Shown here: positions 1-8,656 of the stretch, one piece after another
Numbering within the stretch: the first letter of the stretch is position 1
Layout: every line of letters begins with the position of its first letter
NCBI RefSeq assembly: GCF_031457955.1
Contig: NZ_JAVDXN010000004.1
Coordinates: forward strand, 62,001-126,000
From: Mixta sp031457955
Lineage (GTDB): Bacteria > Pseudomonadota > Gammaproteobacteria > Enterobacterales > Enterobacteriaceae
DNA length: 64,000 nt
Direction of reading: 5' to 3'
Position numbers and translations under genes: made by a program
The notes under the pieces: generated by a model
The model's database searches: none
Seen by the model: the letters and a program-made list of their open reading frames with translations, nothing else
What the model was told of the DNA's origin: nothing

Positions 1-950
1 GCCATTTTGTCCTGAATTTCCGGACCAACCCACAGCGTCGCGGCCAGCGTCTGCTGCGCGCCCGGTGCCACGGCGACCGGCGCAGACTTATAGCCCACTG
101 CCGCCAGGCCATTGCCCAGGTTGCTGGTATACAGCGTATTGCTGCCCGCGGTACCCGGCACCCATGCGGTGGCGAAATATTGCTGCAGCATCGCTACCCA
201 GCCATTGGTGGTCGTGGTGCTCAGGTTTTCGTTATCAGCGATGGTGTCAAACTTATACTTCTCATATTTGCTTTCGCTGGTGGAGTACGCCGCACCACGG
301 AAAGTATGTAAAGCAAAGTTATTGCTGCCGGTATCGCGATGCTTCGGCAGATCGATCGTCTGCTTCAGCTGACCAAACATCGCCACTTCCAGCGGCTGCT
401 GGGTGGTGTTGTTGACCTGATACTCAACGTTAACGGCATATTCGCCGCGCTTCAGCACAAACGTCTTGGTATAGATCGCGCCGTTTTCTGCGGTGAAGGT
501 CATCGGAATACGCAGTTCGCTCTGACCATCAGCCAGCTGGAAGCTATCCTGAGTGGTGTTATACAGCGGACGCGCGCCGTTATTCGGGTTATCCGGCCCG
601 TTTCTGCCGGTCAGGCCGCTCTGTGCCTGATACAGGAAGCCTGGGGAGGTTTCCAGCAGCTGGAAAGGCTGAGAAGAACCCAGTTTATCCGGGTAAGTCA
701 GCAGCTGCGCCTGCTCCACATCGCCACCACGGGTGTTGATATGTAAAGACAGGACATCAGTCTTAACGGTGATCGTTTTGCCCTGACCGCTGGCAGGCAC
801 ACCCTGATTAGCGGCATCACCGCTTGCTGTCGTGTTTTGCGTGGTCTGAGTTTGCTGCGGCTGCGGAGCGTGGTCCGTTTGCCAGGCTTGCCAGATCATG
901 AAAGACACGAACAGAAAAGCGATGAGAAAAAGATTGCGTTGCGAATCCAT
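1..950 (-). CDS. yidC: Membrane protein insertase YidC (3' part outside window)
   Basis: YidC inserts proteins into the inner membrane with or without the Sec translocon. The visible 316 codons, read leftward from ATG at 950, start MDSQRN, continue into one N-terminal membrane anchor (about residues 7-22) and a Gln/Thr-rich linker, then the large periplasmic P1 domain. The sequence matches the E. coli protein throughout (for example FALHTFRGAAYST and WVAMLQQYFATAW). The conserved C-terminal insertase core lies beyond base 1, so the gene is cut by the window edge, not broken. The start lies 2 nt after the yidD stop, as in the usual rpmH-rnpA-yidD-yidC cluster, so the genes are probably co-transcribed and translationally coupled. 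Confidence 0.97.
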   Translation of the reverse strand, partial: MDSQRNLFLIAFLFVSFMIWQAWQTDHAPQPQQTQTTQNTTASGDAANQGVPASGQGKTITVKTDVLSLHINTRGGDVEQAQLLTYPDKLGSSQPFQLLETSPGFLYQAQSGLTGRNGPDNPNNGARPLYNTTQDSFQLADGQSELRIPMTFTAENGAIYTKTFVLKRGEYAVNVEYQVNNTTQQPLEVAMFGQLKQTIDLPKHRDTGSNNFALHTFRGAAYSTSESKYEKYKFDTIADNENLSTTTTNGWVAMLQQYFATAWVPGTAGSNTLYTSNLGNGLAAVGYKSAPVAVAPGAQQTLAATLWVGPEIQDKM

Positions 951-952
951 CG

Positions 953-1210
953 TTAATGTTCTCTGTTATCGTCGGTTTTTGGCGGCACCGGATCATCGCC
1001 ACCCGGGTTTAAGGGGTGGCATTTTAATACGCGTTTGAGCGTCAACCAACTGCCTTTTATCATTCCGAACCTGCGCAATGATACAACTCCATATTGCGAG
1101 CAGGTCGGGTTAAAACGGCAGTGAGGACCCAGGAGAGGGCTAATGACGCGTTGGTAAACGCGGATCAGCGCAATCAGGAGCCGCGCGCCAGGCGACAGTG
1201 ACGACGCCAT
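953..1210 (-). CDS. yidD: Membrane protein insertion efficiency factor YidD
   Basis: This is a small 85-residue protein, the same length as E. coli YidD, thought to help YidC-dependent membrane insertion at the inner membrane. The family core is plain: RVYQRVISPLLGPHCRF, then NPTCSQYG and VLKCHPLNPGGDDPVP, with the three conserved cysteines. Its first 38 bases overlap the end of rnpA in another frame, the normal arrangement in this cluster, which suggests coupled translation. The yidC start follows 2 nt after its stop. Confidence 0.96.
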   Translation of the reverse strand: MASSLSPGARLLIALIRVYQRVISPLLGPHCRFNPTCSQYGVVSLRRFGMIKGSWLTLKRVLKCHPLNPGGDDPVPPKTDDNREH

Positions 1211-1533
1211 AATTTCTCCAACGCTTCCATTAGCGCACGGTTATCGAGGTCAGCGACCCCTTTCTTGGCCACGACCACAAAATCCATTGCAGGGAGTTCG
1301 TGTTGGCGCAGGCGAAAGCTTTCGCGGGTCAATCGCTTGATCCGGTTACGCTCATGCGCACGCTTAACATTTTTTTTCGCGACGGTAAGACCGATACGGG
1401 GATGCCCCAGCGAATTAAGGCGGCCGAGTATGGTGATTTGCGGCGTGCCAGCCCGTTGTGGCTGCTGGAAGACGAAAGTGAAATGAGTGGGAGTTAGCAA
1501 ACGTAACTCCCTGGGAAATGCGAGCTTAACCAC
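1174..1533 (-). CDS. rnpA: Ribonuclease P protein component
   Basis: This is the protein subunit of RNase P, which binds the catalytic RNA and assists 5' maturation of tRNA. It has 119 residues, the E. coli length. It carries the basic RNR signature region (VAKKNVKRAHERNRIKRL, around residues 51-68) that contacts the RNA, plus the N-terminal FPRELRLLTP segment. It lies 15 nt downstream of rpmH on the same strand and overlaps yidD, so it is probably expressed from the rpmH promoter. No internal oddity is seen. Confidence 0.97.
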   Translation of the reverse strand: MVKLAFPRELRLLTPTHFTFVFQQPQRAGTPQITILGRLNSLGHPRIGLTVAKKNVKRAHERNRIKRLTRESFRLRQHELPAMDFVVVAKKGVADLDNRALMEALEKLWRRHCRLARGS

Positions 1534-1548
1534 TATGGGTTAGCTTTA

Positions 1549-1689
1549 TTACTTAGAAACGGTCAGACGAGAACGGCCTTTAGCACGACGACGTGCCAGA
1601 ACCTGACGACCATTTTTGGTTGCCATACGAGCACGGAAGCCGTGAGAACGGTTGCGCTTCAGTACGGACGGTTGAAAAGTGCGTTTCAT
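1549..1689 (-). CDS. rpmH: 50S ribosomal protein L34
   Basis: This 46-residue, highly basic protein reads MKRTFQPSVLKRNRSHGFR at its start and ends in SRLTVSK, which is L34 of the large ribosomal subunit. The start is ATG at 1689. It is the first gene of the leftward cluster with rnpA, yidD and yidC, and it lies divergent to dnaA. A good sigma-70 promoter is visible about 100 bp upstream. Confidence 0.98.
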   Translation of the reverse strand: MKRTFQPSVLKRNRSHGFRARMATKNGRQVLARRRAKGRSRLTVSK

Positions 1690-1788
1690 GGCGATTTCTA
1701 CCTAAACTTGAAAAATTTCACGTGGTGACGCGTACCCGGTTCAGTAAAACTGGCCGACGCCTCAGTGTATCTTTAATAAAGAGGCGGG

Positions 1789-1817
1789 ATTGTAATAATT
1801 GTACAGTCCGGAGTCAA
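1789..1817 (-). promoter_or_regulatory. Sigma-70 promoter for rpmH-rnpA
   Basis: Read on the minus strand there is TTGACT (1817-1812), a 17-bp spacer, then TACAAT (1794-1789). Both elements are near consensus and the spacing is ideal. The start codon of rpmH lies about 100 nt downstream. Prediction from motif match only. Confidence 0.65.
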
Positions 1818-1933
1818 TTTACTTCGCTTGTTGGCGCGCCTGGCTGCCCGAATCGACCTGCAAATCCTGTCGAAATCGACAAGGCGCATCACGCCGGGAC
1901 GAGAATTATACGGGGTCCATAATAAAGCGCAAG

Positions 1934-2286
1934 GATCGCGCGGGATCTTCTGCCGATCGTTTGCAGCAACGTTGCGTTAATAACGTGACGGCTGCCGAAA
2001 ATTTGCATCATCAGACGCGATCCCGCCAGGCCTTTCATCCAGCCTGGAGTAAACTTAGCCTCGTTTAATGCCTGTGGATAAAATGGATCAAAACTGTGTA
2101 GAAAGTGAAGATCTCTGTCTCGCTTTGCGCTATGATCCGCCCTTCCGCTAACGATCCTCTCTGCGATCGGGATCGGAGCAACCGCGGACAGCGGTTCGTA
2201 TGTCTGTCACTGGCATACGTCAACAATGATGATTGATCTGTTTCAGCGCCTATTTTCTTATCGATTTTGTTCGAGTGGAGTCCGCC
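1934..2286 (+). promoter_or_regulatory. dnaA control region: DnaA box and GATC cluster
   Basis: The rpmH-dnaA intergenic region (1690-2286) holds the dnaA promoters and no gene. A perfect DnaA box lies at 2073-2081 (TGTGGATAA, the complement of TTATCCACA), where DnaA would repress its own gene. Eleven GATC sites fall between 1934 and 2238 (1934, 1944, 1955, 2019, 2086, 2110, 2134, 2153, 2165, 2171, 2235), far above chance. This fits Dam/SeqA control as known for E. coli dnaA. TATGAT at 2131-2136 is a possible -10 element of the promoter downstream of the box, but no good -35 is seen. Confidence 0.7.
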
Positions 2287-3687
2287 GTGTCACTTTCGCT
2301 TTGGCAACAGTGTCTTGCCCGTTTGCAGGATGAGCTACCTGCCACTGAATTCAGCATGTGGATCCGTCCGCTACAGGCTGAACTGAACGACAATACGCTG
2401 GCCTTATATGCCCCGAATCGGTTCGTACTCGACTGGGTAAGAGATAAATATCTCCATAATATCAACGCTCTGCTTAATGACTTTTGCGGCAACCAGGCGC
2501 CGCAGCTGCGTTTTGAGGTGGGCAGCAAGCCGGTAGTGCAGACGATGCCGCAGGCTTCGATGTCCAGCGCCAGCGTGGCCGCGCCGGTGATGGCGAGCAT
2601 ACCGCCCGTGACGCCAGCGGTGCGTCCCAGCTGGGACAGCGTTCCCGCTCCGGCTGAGCGCTCCTGGCGCTCGAACGTTAACGCCAAACATAACTTTGAT
2701 AATTTCGTCGAAGGTAAATCGAACCAGCTGGCGCGCGCGGCGGCGCGTCAGGTTGCCGATAACCCCGGCGGCGCTTATAACCCGTTGTTTCTGTATGGCG
2801 GCACTGGCCTGGGTAAAACGCACCTGTTACATGCGGTCGGCAACGGCATCATCGCCCGTAAACCCAATGCAAAAGTGGTTTACATGCATTCCGAGCGCTT
2901 TGTACAGGATATGGTTAAAGCGTTGCAGAACAACGCCATCGAAGAGTTCAAACGCTATTACCGTTCGGTAGATGCGCTGCTGATCGATGATATTCAGTTC
3001 TTTGCGAATAAAGAGCGCTCGCAGGAAGAGTTTTTTCACACCTTCAATGCGCTGTTGGAAGGCAATCAGCAAATTATTTTAACCTCAGACCGCTATCCTA
3101 AAGAGATCAACGGCGTGGAAGATCGCCTGAAATCGCGCTTTGGCTGGGGCCTGACGGTCGCCATTGAGCCGCCGGAGTTAGAAACGCGCGTCGCGATTCT
3201 GATGAAAAAGGCGGATGAAAACGATATACGTCTGCCGGGTGAAGTCGCCTTCTTTATTGCCAAGCGCCTGCGCTCTAACGTGCGTGAGCTGGAAGGGGCG
3301 CTGAACCGCGTGATCGCTAACGCCAACTTTACCGGCCGCGCCATTACCATCGATTTTGTGCGCGAAGCGCTGCGCGATCTGCTGGCGTTGCAGGAAAAGC
3401 TGGTCACCATCGATAATATTCAGAAAACGGTAGCGGAATATTACAAAATCAAGGTGGCCGATCTGCTCTCTAAACGTCGTTCGCGCTCGGTAGCGCGCCC
3501 GCGTCAGATGGCGATGGCGATGGCGAAAGAGCTGACAAACCACAGCCTGCCGGAAATTGGTGATGCTTTCGGGGGTCGCGACCATACAACCGTGCTGCAT
3601 GCCTGCCGTAAAATCGAGCAGCTACGTGAAGAAAGTCACGACATTAAAGAAGATTTCTCAAATTTAATCAGAACATTATCTTCCTGA
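2287..3687 (+). CDS. dnaA: Chromosomal replication initiator DnaA
   Basis: DnaA binds TTATCCACA-type boxes at oriC and unwinds the origin in its ATP form. The start is taken as GTG at 2287, not the in-frame ATG at 2233. The GTG has GTGGAG 6 nt upstream, the product then begins MSLSLWQQCL as in E. coli, and its length is 466 residues (E. coli 467). Domains in order are the N-terminal DnaB-interaction domain (1-80), a variable Pro/Ala/Ser-rich linker (about 85-130), an AAA+ domain with Walker A GGTGLGKTH (171-179) and Walker B LLIDDIQFF, and the C-terminal box-binding domain with GGRDHTTVLHACRK (about 429-442). dnaN starts 4 nt after its stop. Confidence 0.99.
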   Translation: MSLSLWQQCLARLQDELPATEFSMWIRPLQAELNDNTLALYAPNRFVLDWVRDKYLHNINALLNDFCGNQAPQLRFEVGSKPVVQTMPQASMSSASVAAPVMASIPPVTPAVRPSWDSVPAPAERSWRSNVNAKHNFDNFVEGKSNQLARAAARQVADNPGGAYNPLFLYGGTGLGKTHLLHAVGNGIIARKPNAKVVYMHSERFVQDMVKALQNNAIEEFKRYYRSVDALLIDDIQFFANKERSQEEFFHTFNALLEGNQQIILTSDRYPKEINGVEDRLKSRFGWGLTVAIEPPELETRVAILMKKADENDIRLPGEVAFFIAKRLRSNVRELEGALNRVIANANFTGRAITIDFVREALRDLLALQEKLVTIDNIQKTVAEYYKIKVADLLSKRRSRSVARPRQMAMAMAKELTNHSLPEIGDAFGGRDHTTVLHACRKIEQLREESHDIKEDFSNLIRTLSS

Positions 3688-3691
3688 CGCT

Positions 3692-4792
3692 ATGAAATTT
3701 ATTGTAGAACGCGAGCAATTACTTAAACCGCTACAGCAGGTGAGCGGTCCGTTAGGCGGCCGTCCGACGCTGCCCATCCTTGGCAACCTGCTGCTGCAGG
3801 TGAATGAGGGCAGCCTGGCGCTGACCGGAACGGATTTAGAAATGGAAATGGTGGCGCGCGTAGCCTTAACGCAGCCGCACGAGCCGGGCGCGACCACCGT
3901 ACCGGCGCGTAAGTTTTTGGATATTTGCCGTGGCCTGCCGGAAGGCGCGGAAATCAGCGTGGTGCTGGAAGGCGACAGGATGCTGGTGCGCTCAGGACGC
4001 AGCCGTTTCTCGCTCTCTACCCTGCCCGCCAGCGACTTCCCGAACCTTGATGACTGGCAAAGTGACGTTGAATTCACCTTGCCGCAGGCGACGCTGAAAC
4101 GTCTGATCGAAGCAACGCAGTTCTCCATGGCGCATCAGGATGTCCGTTACTACCTTAACGGCATGCTGTTTGAAACCGAAGGGGAAGAGTTGCGTACCGT
4201 GGCTACCGACGGTCACCGCCTGGCGGTCTGTTCAATGCCGGTTGGTCAGTCGTTGCCGAACCATTCGGTGATCGTGCCGCGTAAAGGGGTGTCTGAGCTG
4301 TTACGCCTGCTGGACGGTGGCGATACGCCGCTGCAGGTGCGGATCGGCAGCAGCAATATTCGTGCGCACGTCGGCGACTATATCTTTACCTCCAAGCTGG
4401 TGGATGGTCGTTTCCCGGACTATCGCCGCGTGCTGCCGAAGAACCCGGACAAAACGCTGGAAGCGGGCTGCGATCTGCTGAAGCAGGCGTTTGCCCGCGC
4501 CGCGATCTTATCCAATGAAAAATTCCGCGGTGTACGCCTTTATATCAGCCAAAACCAGCTGAAAATCACGGCCAACAACCCGGAACAGGAAGAAGCGGAA
4601 GAGATCCTGGACGTCACCTACGGCGGCAGCGATTTGGAAATCGGCTTTAACGTCAGCTATGTACTGGACGTGCTGAACGCGTTGAAATGCGAAAACGTGC
4701 GTCTGCTGCTGACGGATTCCGTCTCCAGCGTACAGATTGAGGATGAGGCCAGCCAAAGCGCCGCTTACGTGGTGATGCCGATGCGCCTCTAG
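3692..4792 (+). CDS. dnaN: DNA polymerase III beta sliding clamp
   Basis: The beta clamp is a ring-shaped dimer that tethers polymerase III to DNA and recruits other repair and replication proteins. The product has 366 residues, the usual length, and has the three-domain clamp pattern, from MKFIVEREQLLKPLQQV to the C-terminal VVMPMRL, part of the peptide-binding pocket. It follows dnaA by 4 nt. Unusually it does not abut recF: 208 nt separate the two, whereas in E. coli they are essentially contiguous. Confidence 0.99.
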   Translation: MKFIVEREQLLKPLQQVSGPLGGRPTLPILGNLLLQVNEGSLALTGTDLEMEMVARVALTQPHEPGATTVPARKFLDICRGLPEGAEISVVLEGDRMLVRSGRSRFSLSTLPASDFPNLDDWQSDVEFTLPQATLKRLIEATQFSMAHQDVRYYLNGMLFETEGEELRTVATDGHRLAVCSMPVGQSLPNHSVIVPRKGVSELLRLLDGGDTPLQVRIGSSNIRAHVGDYIFTSKLVDGRFPDYRRVLPKNPDKTLEAGCDLLKQAFARAAILSNEKFRGVRLYISQNQLKITANNPEQEEAEEILDVTYGGSDLEIGFNVSYVLDVLNALKCENVRLLLTDSVSSVQIEDEASQSAAYVVMPMRL

Positions 4793-5000
4793 CAAGTTGA
4801 TGCGCTGGCGCAGTGGCTCCAGCGCATCAGGTTGGTTCAGGCACAGCAAAAGCAGGCTGGGCTCATCGGCTCTGGCGCTGTTTTTGCCGCTGCCAATGCG
4901 GGTTCCGCCCTTGTAAAATGCCGGTTCACCCCCATATTCTGATGACAAGTCAGCCTTGAAATAAGGCGCCTGCTGTCACTCCATCTCTTTGGATTATTTC
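4793..5000. other. 208-bp spacer between dnaN and recF with long inverted repeat
   Basis: The spacer starts with a perfect 11-bp inverted repeat, TGATGCGCTGG (4798-4808) and CCAGCGCATCA (4819-4829), with a 10-nt loop and no T-tract. The rest is non-repetitive. A minus-strand frame from 4948 stays open through the spacer and on into dnaN, but it shows no recognised domain. It may be an inserted dispersed repeat or a gene remnant. recF has only a weak ribosome-binding site at the spacer end. Confidence 0.5.
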
Positions 5001-6086
5001 ATGGCTTTAACCCGCCTGCTGATTAAAGACTTCCGTAATATCGAACAAGCTGACCTGGCGCTGGCGCCGGGCTTCAATTTTCTGATTGGCGCGAACGGCA
5101 GCGGTAAAACCAGCGTGCTGGAAGCCATCTACACGCTGGGCCACGGACGCGCCTTTCGTAGCTTGCAGGCGGGCCGCGTGATTCGTCATGAGCAGGAGGC
5201 ATTTGTTCTGCATGGCCGGATTGACGGCAGCGAGCGGGAAACGGCGGTGGGCCTGACAAAAAATCGCGTGGGCGACAGCAAAGTGCGCATTGACGGCAGC
5301 GATGGTCATAAGGTCGCGGAGCTGGCGCAGCTACTGCCGATGCAGCTGATTACGCCGGAAGGCTTTACGCTGCTGAACGGCGGGCCGAAATACCGCCGCG
5401 CCTATGTTGACTGGGGCTGCTTTCACAACACGCCCGGCTTTTTCCTGGCGTGGAGTAACCTGAAGCGTCTGTTAAAGCAGCGCAACGCCGCGCTGCGTCA
5501 GGTATCGCGTTACCAGCAAATCGAACCCTGGGATCGTGAGCTGGCACCGCTGGCGGAGCAGATTAGCCGCTGGCGTGCGGAGTACAGCACGGCCATCGCG
5601 GCGGATATTACCGCCACCTGTAGCCAGTTTTTACCGGAGTTCGCGCTGGATTTCTCTTTTCAGCGCGGCTGGGATAAAGAGAGTGACTACGCCGAACTGC
5701 TGAAGCGGCAGTTTGAGCGCGACCGGGCGCTGACCTATACCGCCAGCGGCCCCCACAAAGCCGATTTTCGGATTCGCGCCGAAGGGACGCCGGTCGAAGA
5801 TTTACTGTCTCGCGGACAGCTGAAACTACTGATGTGCGCGCTGCGTCTGGCCCAGGGTGAGTTTCTTACCCGGCAAAACGGACGCCGCTGCCTTTACCTG
5901 ATCGATGATTTTGCCTCCGAGCTGGATGAGAGCCGTCGCCGCCTGCTGGCGGACCGGCTTAAAGCCACGCATGCCCAGGTTTTTGTCAGCGCCATTGGTG
6001 CCGATCATGTCACCGATATGACTGACGAAAAGGGCAAGATGTTCCGCGTAGAACAGGGTAAAATAGCGGTTCAACCTGAAGATTAA
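5001..6086 (+). CDS. recF: DNA replication and repair protein RecF
   Basis: RecF is an SMC-like ATPase that, with RecO and RecR, loads RecA at single-strand gaps. The start is ATG at 5001 (MALTRLLIKDFRNIE), matching the E. coli N-terminus; the ATG at 4989 would add four unmatched residues. Walker A GANGSGKTS lies at about 30-38, the ABC signature LSRGQLK at about 270-276, and the Walker B region YLIDDFASELD follows. The product has 361 residues (E. coli 357). The distance from dnaN is unusual. gyrB follows 17 nt downstream. Confidence 0.98.
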   Translation: MALTRLLIKDFRNIEQADLALAPGFNFLIGANGSGKTSVLEAIYTLGHGRAFRSLQAGRVIRHEQEAFVLHGRIDGSERETAVGLTKNRVGDSKVRIDGSDGHKVAELAQLLPMQLITPEGFTLLNGGPKYRRAYVDWGCFHNTPGFFLAWSNLKRLLKQRNAALRQVSRYQQIEPWDRELAPLAEQISRWRAEYSTAIAADITATCSQFLPEFALDFSFQRGWDKESDYAELLKRQFERDRALTYTASGPHKADFRIRAEGTPVEDLLSRGQLKLLMCALRLAQGEFLTRQNGRRCLYLIDDFASELDESRRRLLADRLKATHAQVFVSAIGADHVTDMTDEKGKMFRVEQGKIAVQPED

Positions 6087-6103
6087 ATGAGCGAGAAACG
6101 TTG

Positions 6104-8512
6104 ATGTCGAATTCTTATGACTCCTCAAGTATCAAAGTCCTGAAAGGGCTTGATGCGGTACGCAAACGCCCGGGAATGTATATCGGCGATACGGATGACG
6201 GCACCGGTCTGCATCACATGGTATTCGAGGTCGTGGATAACGCCATCGACGAAGCGCTCGCAGGCCACTGTAAAGAGATCGTTGTTACCATCCACGCTGA
6301 TAATTCCGTATCGGTGCAGGATGATGGCCGTGGTATTCCTACCGGTATCCACCCGGAGGAAGGCGTTTCGGCGGCGGAAGTGATCATGACCGTACTGCAC
6401 GCAGGCGGTAAGTTTGATGACAACTCCTACAAAGTTTCCGGCGGCCTGCATGGCGTGGGCGTTTCGGTGGTGAATGCGCTGTCTGAAAAGCTGGAGCTGA
6501 CGATCCGTCGCGAAGGCAAAGTGCATCAGCAGACCTATGTGCATGGCGTGCCGCAGTCGCCGCTGGCGACCACGGGCGAAACCGATCTGACCGGTACGCG
6601 CGTGCGTTTCTGGCCCAGCCATCAAACCTTTACCAACGTGGTGGATTTCGAATATGAAATCCTCGCCAAGCGTCTGCGCGAGCTGTCGTTCCTGAACTCC
6701 GGCGTTTCTATCCGCCTGGAAGATAAGCGCACCGACAAAAGCGATCACTACCATTACGAAGGCGGCATCAAAGCGTTCGTTGAGTACCTGAACAAGAACA
6801 AAACCCCGATCCATCCGAACGTCTTTTACTTCTCTACCGAGAAAGATGGCATTGGCGTGGAAGTGGCGCTGCAGTGGAACGATGGTTTCCAGGAAAACAT
6901 CTACTGCTTCACCAACAACATTCCGCAGCGCGACGGCGGCACGCACCTGGCGGGCTTCCGCGCGGCGATGACGCGTACGCTGAACGCCTATATGGATAAA
7001 GAAGGCTACAGCAAAAAAGCGAAAGTCAGCGCCACCGGCGACGATGCGCGTGAAGGCCTGATTGCGGTGGTTTCCGTGAAGGTGCCGGATCCGAAATTCT
7101 CCTCACAGACCAAAGATAAACTGGTCTCTTCTGAGGTGAAATCGGCGGTTGAATCGCAGATGAACGAACTGCTGGCGGAATACCTGCTGGAAAACCCATC
7201 CGATGCGAAAATCGTCGTGGGCAAGATTATCGACGCGGCGCGCGCGCGCGAAGCTGCACGTCGTGCGCGTGAGATGACCCGCCGTAAAGGCGCGCTGGAC
7301 CTCGCTGGCCTGCCGGGCAAACTGGCTGACTGTCAGGAACGCGATCCGGCCCACTCTGAGATCTACCTGGTGGAGGGTGACTCCGCAGGCGGCTCCGCCA
7401 AGCAGGGGCGTAACCGTAAGAATCAGGCGATTCTGCCGCTGAAGGGTAAAATCCTCAACGTAGAGAAAGCGCGCTTCGATAAGATGCTCGCGTCACAGGA
7501 AGTCGCCACGCTGATCACCGCGCTGGGCTGCGGCATTGGCCGTGACGAATACAACCCGGACAAGCTGCGTTATCACAGCATCATCATCATGACCGATGCG
7601 GACGTCGACGGCTCGCACATTCGTACGCTGCTGTTGACCTTCTTCTATCGTCAGATGCCGGAAATCATCGAGCGCGGCCACGTCTATATCGCGCAGCCGC
7701 CGCTGTACAAGGTGAAAAAAGGCAAGCAGGAGCAGTACATCAAAGATGATGAAGCGATGGATCAGTATCAAATCGCTATCGCGCTGGATGGCGCGACGCT
7801 GCACACCAATGCCAGCGCACCGGCGCTGGGCGGCGAGCCGCTGGAAAGCCTGGTTTCCGAGTACAACAGCACGCAGCGCATGATCAAGCGTATGGAACGT
7901 CGCTTCCCGATGGCGCTGCTTAAGGCGCTGGTTTACCATCCGACGCTGGAAAGCCTGGATAACCAACAGGCGGTTACCGAGTGGATCGAGACGCTGGTTA
8001 CCTCGCTGAATGAAAAAGAGGTGCACGGCAGCACCTACGTTGCCAGCGTGCGTGAAAACCGCGAGCTGAATATTTTCGAGCCGGTGCTGCGCGTGCGTAC
8101 GCACGGCGTGGATACTAACTATCCGCTGGATAGCGAATTTATTCAGGGGCCGGAATACCGCAAAATTTGTACGCTGGGCGTTAAACTGCGCGGGCTGCTG
8201 GAAGAAGATGCTTATATCGAGCGCGGCGAACGCCGTCAGCCGGTAGAAAGCTTCGAGCAGGCGCTGGAGTGGCTGGTGAAAGAGTCACGTCGCGGCCTGG
8301 CGGTACAGCGCTATAAAGGTCTGGGCGAGATGAACCCGGAACAGCTGTGGGAAACCACGATGGATCCGGATAGCCGCCGTATGCTGCGCGTCACCATTAA
8401 AGATGCGATTGCCGCCGATCAGCTGTTTACCACGCTGATGGGCGATGCGGTAGAACCGCGTCGCGCCTTTATCGAAGAGAACGCCCTGAAAGCCGCCAAT
8501 ATCGATATCTAA
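6104..8512 (+). CDS. gyrB: DNA gyrase subunit B
   Basis: GyrB is the ATPase subunit of DNA gyrase, which introduces negative supercoils. The product from ATG 6104 has 802 residues and begins MSNSYDSSSIKV as in E. coli; a TTG one codon earlier is less likely. The GHKL ATPase domain holds DDGRGIP and the GGLHGVGVSVVNAL lid. The TOPRIM domain holds EGDSAGG and DADVDGSH. The Enterobacterales-type insert and C-terminal tail (ALKAANIDI) are complete. It ends the dnaA-dnaN-recF-gyrB series and is followed by a strong terminator. Confidence 0.99.
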   Translation: MSNSYDSSSIKVLKGLDAVRKRPGMYIGDTDDGTGLHHMVFEVVDNAIDEALAGHCKEIVVTIHADNSVSVQDDGRGIPTGIHPEEGVSAAEVIMTVLHAGGKFDDNSYKVSGGLHGVGVSVVNALSEKLELTIRREGKVHQQTYVHGVPQSPLATTGETDLTGTRVRFWPSHQTFTNVVDFEYEILAKRLRELSFLNSGVSIRLEDKRTDKSDHYHYEGGIKAFVEYLNKNKTPIHPNVFYFSTEKDGIGVEVALQWNDGFQENIYCFTNNIPQRDGGTHLAGFRAAMTRTLNAYMDKEGYSKKAKVSATGDDAREGLIAVVSVKVPDPKFSSQTKDKLVSSEVKSAVESQMNELLAEYLLENPSDAKIVVGKIIDAARAREAARRAREMTRRKGALDLAGLPGKLADCQERDPAHSEIYLVEGDSAGGSAKQGRNRKNQAILPLKGKILNVEKARFDKMLASQEVATLITALGCGIGRDEYNPDKLRYHSIIIMTDADVDGSHIRTLLLTFFYRQMPEIIERGHVYIAQPPLYKVKKGKQEQYIKDDEAMDQYQIAIALDGATLHTNASAPALGGEPLESLVSEYNSTQRMIKRMERRFPMALLKALVYHPTLESLDNQQAVTEWIETLVTSLNEKEVHGSTYVASVRENRELNIFEPVLRVRTHGVDTNYPLDSEFIQGPEYRKICTLGVKLRGLLEEDAYIERGERRQPVESFEQALEWLVKESRRGLAVQRYKGLGEMNPEQLWETTMDPDSRRMLRVTIKDAIAADQLFTTLMGDAVEPRRAFIEENALKAANIDI

Positions 8513-8538
8513 TCGCTTCAGGGTTTATCTGCTGCCTA

Positions 8539-8568
8539 ACGCCAGTCATCGTGACTGGCGTTTTTTTT
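8539..8568 (+). terminator. Intrinsic terminator after gyrB
   Basis: A 10-bp perfect stem (8539-8548 with 8552-8561) closes a TCG triloop and runs into eight T residues (8561-8568). It lies 26 nt after the gyrB stop, a classic rho-independent terminator. Confidence 0.9.
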
Positions 8569-8656
8569 ATCTGAACTGCCATAAGTTTGCGTCATACTGG
8601 TCATTGCGGGTGGGATCGCGCTAGCATGAAAACAAACCAGAAACCAAGAGGACGTT

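Noticed and set aside
65..746. Plus-strand frames at the window start
   Set aside because: They are the complement of yidC, which is clearly coded on the minus strand.
1593..2068. Plus-strand frames of 109 and 89 codons over rpmH and the dnaA leader
   Set aside because: The first covers rpmH in antisense, and the second covers the promoter region; neither has a ribosome-binding site.
1690..2286. Possible oriC beside dnaA
   Set aside because: Only one good DnaA box and no A+T-rich 13-mer series are seen; in this order oriC is normally elsewhere, between mioC and mnmG.
6125..8104. Long antisense frames in gyrB (273 and 203 codons)
   Set aside because: They lie wholly inside gyrB, show no family similarity and are typical of G+C-rich codon bias.
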